Position numbers and translations under genes: made by a program
Notes under the pieces: generated by a model
Seen by the model: the letters and a program-made list of their open reading frames with translations, nothing else
Databases searched by the model: none
Told to the model about the DNA's origin: nothing
NCBI GenBank assembly: GCA_944326445.1
Contig: CALVDZ010000023.1
Span: 1 to 7,881, forward strand
Direction: 5' to 3'
Length of the DNA: 7,881 nucleotides
DNA from: an uncultured Helicobacter sp.
Lineage (GTDB): Bacteria > Campylobacterota > Campylobacteria > Campylobacterales > Helicobacteraceae
Shown here: one piece after another, positions 6,139 through 7,881 of the stretch
Numbering within the stretch: the first letter of the stretch is position 1
Layout: every line of letters begins with the position of its first letter

Positions 6139-6648
6139 ATGCACAAAATAGCCATATATCCGGGGACATTTGATCCCATTACCAATGGGCATTTAGACAT
6201 TATCAAGCGGTGCGTGGGGATATTTGACACCGTCATCGTGGCAGTGGCGAAAAATGAGAGCAAAAACCCGATGTTTAGCCTCGCCCAACGCCTCGAGATG
6301 ATTACGCTCGCGCTAGATTCACTGCGTGGCGTGGAGGTGGAGGGGTTTGATTGTCTCCTAGCCGAGTTTGCCAGACAAAAGGGCTCAAATGTGCTCATAC
6401 GCGGACTTAGGGCGGTGAGCGATTTTGAATACGAGCTGCAATTAGGCTACACCAACACTTCGCTTAATCCCAGCCTTGATACGATGTATTTTATGCCAAG
6501 CCTGCAAAATGCCTTTATCAGCTCCTCTATCGTGCGATCCATTATCCTCCATAATGGGCAAATCTCCCATCTAGTGCCTCAAGCCGTGTGCGCGTATATT
6601 AGGGACTTTCGGGGTGTGAGGAACACAAGCAAAGGCGATGAGCGATGA
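6139..6648 (+). CDS. coaD: Pantetheine-phosphate adenylyltransferase
   Basis: This cytosolic nucleotidyltransferase makes dephospho-CoA from 4'-phosphopantetheine and ATP, the penultimate and rate-influencing step of coenzyme A synthesis. The family is seen from YPGTFDPITNGHLDII (7-22, the nucleotidyltransferase TxGH motif with Thr10 and His18), KNPMFSLAQRLEM (42-54), VLIRGLRAVSDFEYELQLGY (85-104) and the C-terminal SSSIVRSI block (128-135) that binds ATP. It appears very close to the H. pylori enzyme as I recall it. The 169 residues slightly exceed the usual 157-165 because of a basic and polar tail (RGVRNTSKGDER). The ATG has a good ribosome binding site 5 nt upstream. Its stop overlaps the tmk start as ATGA, indicating translational coupling. 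Confidence 0.97.
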   Translation: MHKIAIYPGTFDPITNGHLDIIKRCVGIFDTVIVAVAKNESKNPMFSLAQRLEMITLALDSLRGVEVEGFDCLLAEFARQKGSNVLIRGLRAVSDFEYELQLGYTNTSLNPSLDTMYFMPSLQNAFISSSIVRSIILHNGQISHLVPQAVCAYIRDFRGVRNTSKGDER

Positions 6649-7250
6649 ATGCGTATAGCTTCGCCACTGCCAAAAATGGCTTATATATCGCGCTAGAGGG
6701 CATTGACACTTCGGGTAAGAGCACGCAGATTGAGGCATTGCGCGCGCACTACCCACACGCGCTCATCACCAAAGAGCCCGGTGGGAGCAAGATAGGGCGA
6801 GATATCCGCGAGATCATCCTCCACACGCCCAATCTCGATAGATTCTGTGAGTTTTTTTTGTTTTTAGCCGATCGTGCGCAGCATTACTGCGAGGTGCTAA
6901 AGCCGAGCCTAGAGGCACGCAAGCTCGTGATTTGCGATCGTAGTCTTATCTCTGGGATAGCCTATGCCAAAGATATCCCCCAAGCCATAGCGTATAACCA
7001 CGCAAGCACAAGGGGGCTAAAGCCCCATCTGTGCGTCCTGCTCCTGCTTGATGAGGCGCATTTAAGGGAGCGACTAGGGCGTAAGGCACACGATGCAATC
7101 GAGGAGCGGGGCATTGCGTATATGCTAGAGATTCAGGAGAGGCTGCGGCGCTCTTGCGAGCTTTTGGAGGTGCGCACGCTCGAGATAGACGCCACCCTGC
7201 CCCAAAGCCATATCACACAAGCAATTGTGCGCGAGATAGATTCTCTTTAA
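6645..7250 (+). CDS. tmk: Thymidylate kinase (dTMP kinase)
   Basis: It phosphorylates dTMP to dTDP with ATP, an essential cytosolic step towards dTTP. The 201-residue product shows the P-loop EGIDTSGKST (18-27), the dTMP-contact segment KEPGGSKIGRDIR (43-55), FLADRAQHY (73-81), the catalytic Asp-Arg in CDRSLISGIAYA (97-108) and a short LID with RERLGRKAHDAIEERG (141-156). Most relatives begin just before the first strand, equivalent to about residue 13 here, so a 12-residue N-terminal extension (MNAYSFATAKNG) is slightly unusual. No start codon is seen near residue 13, and the ATGA overlap with coaD supports the start at 6645. The gene is the middle member of the coaD-tmk-comF cluster, and the comF start lies 5 nt beyond its stop. 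Confidence 0.95.
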   Translation: MNAYSFATAKNGLYIALEGIDTSGKSTQIEALRAHYPHALITKEPGGSKIGRDIREIILHTPNLDRFCEFFLFLADRAQHYCEVLKPSLEARKLVICDRSLISGIAYAKDIPQAIAYNHASTRGLKPHLCVLLLLDEAHLRERLGRKAHDAIEERGIAYMLEIQERLRRSCELLEVRTLEIDATLPQSHITQAIVREIDSL

Positions 7251-7317
7251 GCCCAATGCGCTGCCTTGTGTGTGAGAATCTAAGCCTAAGGCTTATTTGT
7301 GAGCACTGCTTAGATTC
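7237..7317 (+). promoter_or_regulatory. Overlapping inverted repeats around the comF start (possible RNA switch)
   Basis: Three AGATTC words alternate in orientation. Arm 1 (TAGATTCTC, 7237-7245) pairs perfectly over 9 bp with 7274-7282, and the 28-nt loop contains the tmk stop and the comF ATG. Arm 2 (GAATCTAAGC, 7276-7285) instead pairs perfectly over 10 bp with GCTTAGATTC (7308-7317). A third small hairpin, TAAGCC with GGCTTA (7281-7295), competes as well. These structures exclude one another because all use 7276-7285. The pairing is seen directly. A regulatory role is inference. Confidence 0.35.
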
Positions 7318-7855
7318 ACTCCCGCTGCGCCCCACTGTGCGCGTGCTAGAGTGCGGACTTAGCGTGCATAGCTTTTTTGGGCTTAGCGACATCGCCCCGC
7401 TTTTGTATAGCAAATACCACATTTTTGGATCGCGTATCTTAGCGCGATTGGCGGGGCATTGCGCGCGGTATTTTTTTGCCAAGGTTTCTATCCCGCCGCG
7501 CACCACCGCCATTGGCTTAGACGACTTCCCGCGCAAATACTACGCCCACACCGCCATCATCGCGCGCGCGTTTTGTCAGGCTTCTAGCGGCGCGCTGCGC
7601 CCTAGCTATGGCGCGCTTATCGCTAGCAATCCCATAAGCTATGCGGGCAAGAGCCTTGAGTTTCGCCAAAACAATCCGCGCAACTTCGTGTATAAGCCAA
7701 GGGCGCGCAAGAGCAATACAATGCGGGGCACGGAAGTCATTCTTTTTGATGATATTATCACTTCTGGCTTGACGCTCACCCAAGCCTATGAGTGCCTCTG
7801 CTCACACGGAGTGCGCGTGCTTTTTGCCATCACTTTGGCGGATGCGAAGTTTTAG
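7256..7855 (+). CDS. comF: ComF/ComFC family phosphoribosyltransferase-like competence protein
   Basis: The 199-residue product has the ComF layout. A four-Cys zinc finger at the N-terminus (Cys3, Cys6, Cys15, Cys18) is followed by a type I phosphoribosyltransferase domain with the PRPP-binding loop VILFDDIITSGLTLTQA (161-177). The segment FRQNNPRNF (136-144) corresponds to the ComF region that usually reads R-R-N. In H. pylori the homologue ComFC (HP1473), also placed after tmk, takes part in moving transforming single-stranded DNA across the inner membrane. The same role is inferred here. The ATG at 7256 is preferred. Starting at 7154 would overlap tmk by about 97 nt and add 34 residues of out-of-frame tmk before the zinc finger. 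No Shine-Dalgarno sequence is visible, and the start lies 5 nt after the tmk stop, so it probably depends on coupled translation. Inverted repeats surround the start. Confidence 0.9.
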   Translation: MRCLVCENLSLRLICEHCLDSLPLRPTVRVLECGLSVHSFFGLSDIAPLLYSKYHIFGSRILARLAGHCARYFFAKVSIPPRTTAIGLDDFPRKYYAHTAIIARAFCQASSGALRPSYGALIASNPISYAGKSLEFRQNNPRNFVYKPRARKSNTMRGTEVILFDDIITSGLTLTQAYECLCSHGVRVLFAITLADAKF

Positions 7856-7861
7856 GGATAG

Positions 7862-7881
7862 ATGGGTTTTGGTGGCTTTAA
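7862..7881 (+). CDS. Possible start of the next gene (partial)
   Basis: An ATG at 7862, six nt after the comF stop, is preceded by TTTTAGGGATAG, in which AGGG could act as ribosome binding site overlapping the comF TAG. Only MGFGGF is visible before the window ends, too little to assign a family. Confidence 0.25.

Noticed and set aside
7154..7255. Upstream start for comF inside tmk
   Set aside because: The added 34 residues are out-of-frame tmk sequence ahead of the zinc finger. ComF proteins start just before the first CxxC.
117..7352. Frequent CTAGAG/CTCTAG hexamer
   Set aside because: It is roughly as common as AGATTC, but most copies checked are the same in-frame Leu-Glu codon pair (CTA GAG), so codon choice explains it well enough.

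Overview
The window reads as chromosomal DNA from a Helicobacter-like member of the Campylobacterota with a fairly high GC content for that group. The evidence is gene order and protein character. The order pheS-pheT-aroA and the order coaD-tmk-comF both match what I recall of the H. pylori chromosome (HP0403-HP0401 and HP1475-HP1473). CoaD in particular looks strongly Helicobacter-like. No database search was possible, so the species is not assigned.

The layout is two divergent operons around one 138-bp intergenic region (6001-6138). Leftward on the minus strand run pheS, pheT, aroA, an unassigned 385-residue gene, and a short fragment that begins like a family 2 glycosyltransferase and stops after 27 codons. 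Junctions are tight: pheS/pheT abut, pheT/aroA are 7 nt apart, aroA and the unknown gene 16 nt, and the unknown gene and the fragment 10 nt. Each downstream start has a Shine-Dalgarno-like sequence. Rightward on the plus strand run coaD, tmk and comF, with a 4-nt overlap and then a 5-nt gap. A further gene may begin in the last 20 bases. No gap over 300 bases lacks a gene. I see no tRNA, rRNA, CRISPR array or transposase gene.

Functionally the left operon joins the penultimate step towards chorismate (AroA), the precursor of phenylalanine, with the enzyme that charges tRNA-Phe (PheST). The right operon joins coenzyme A synthesis, dTTP synthesis and a natural-transformation protein (ComF/ComFC).

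The core genes are ordinary. The points worth a second look are: (i) three alternately oriented copies of an AGATTC word around the comF start that could form mutually exclusive hairpins, one enclosing the start codon; (ii) a strong excess of that word across the window in several reading frames; (iii) the unassigned, repeat-bearing gene after aroA, where H. pylori has ispH; (iv) a PheT whose editing domain lacks several usual residues; (v) the apparently truncated glycosyltransferase start at the left edge.
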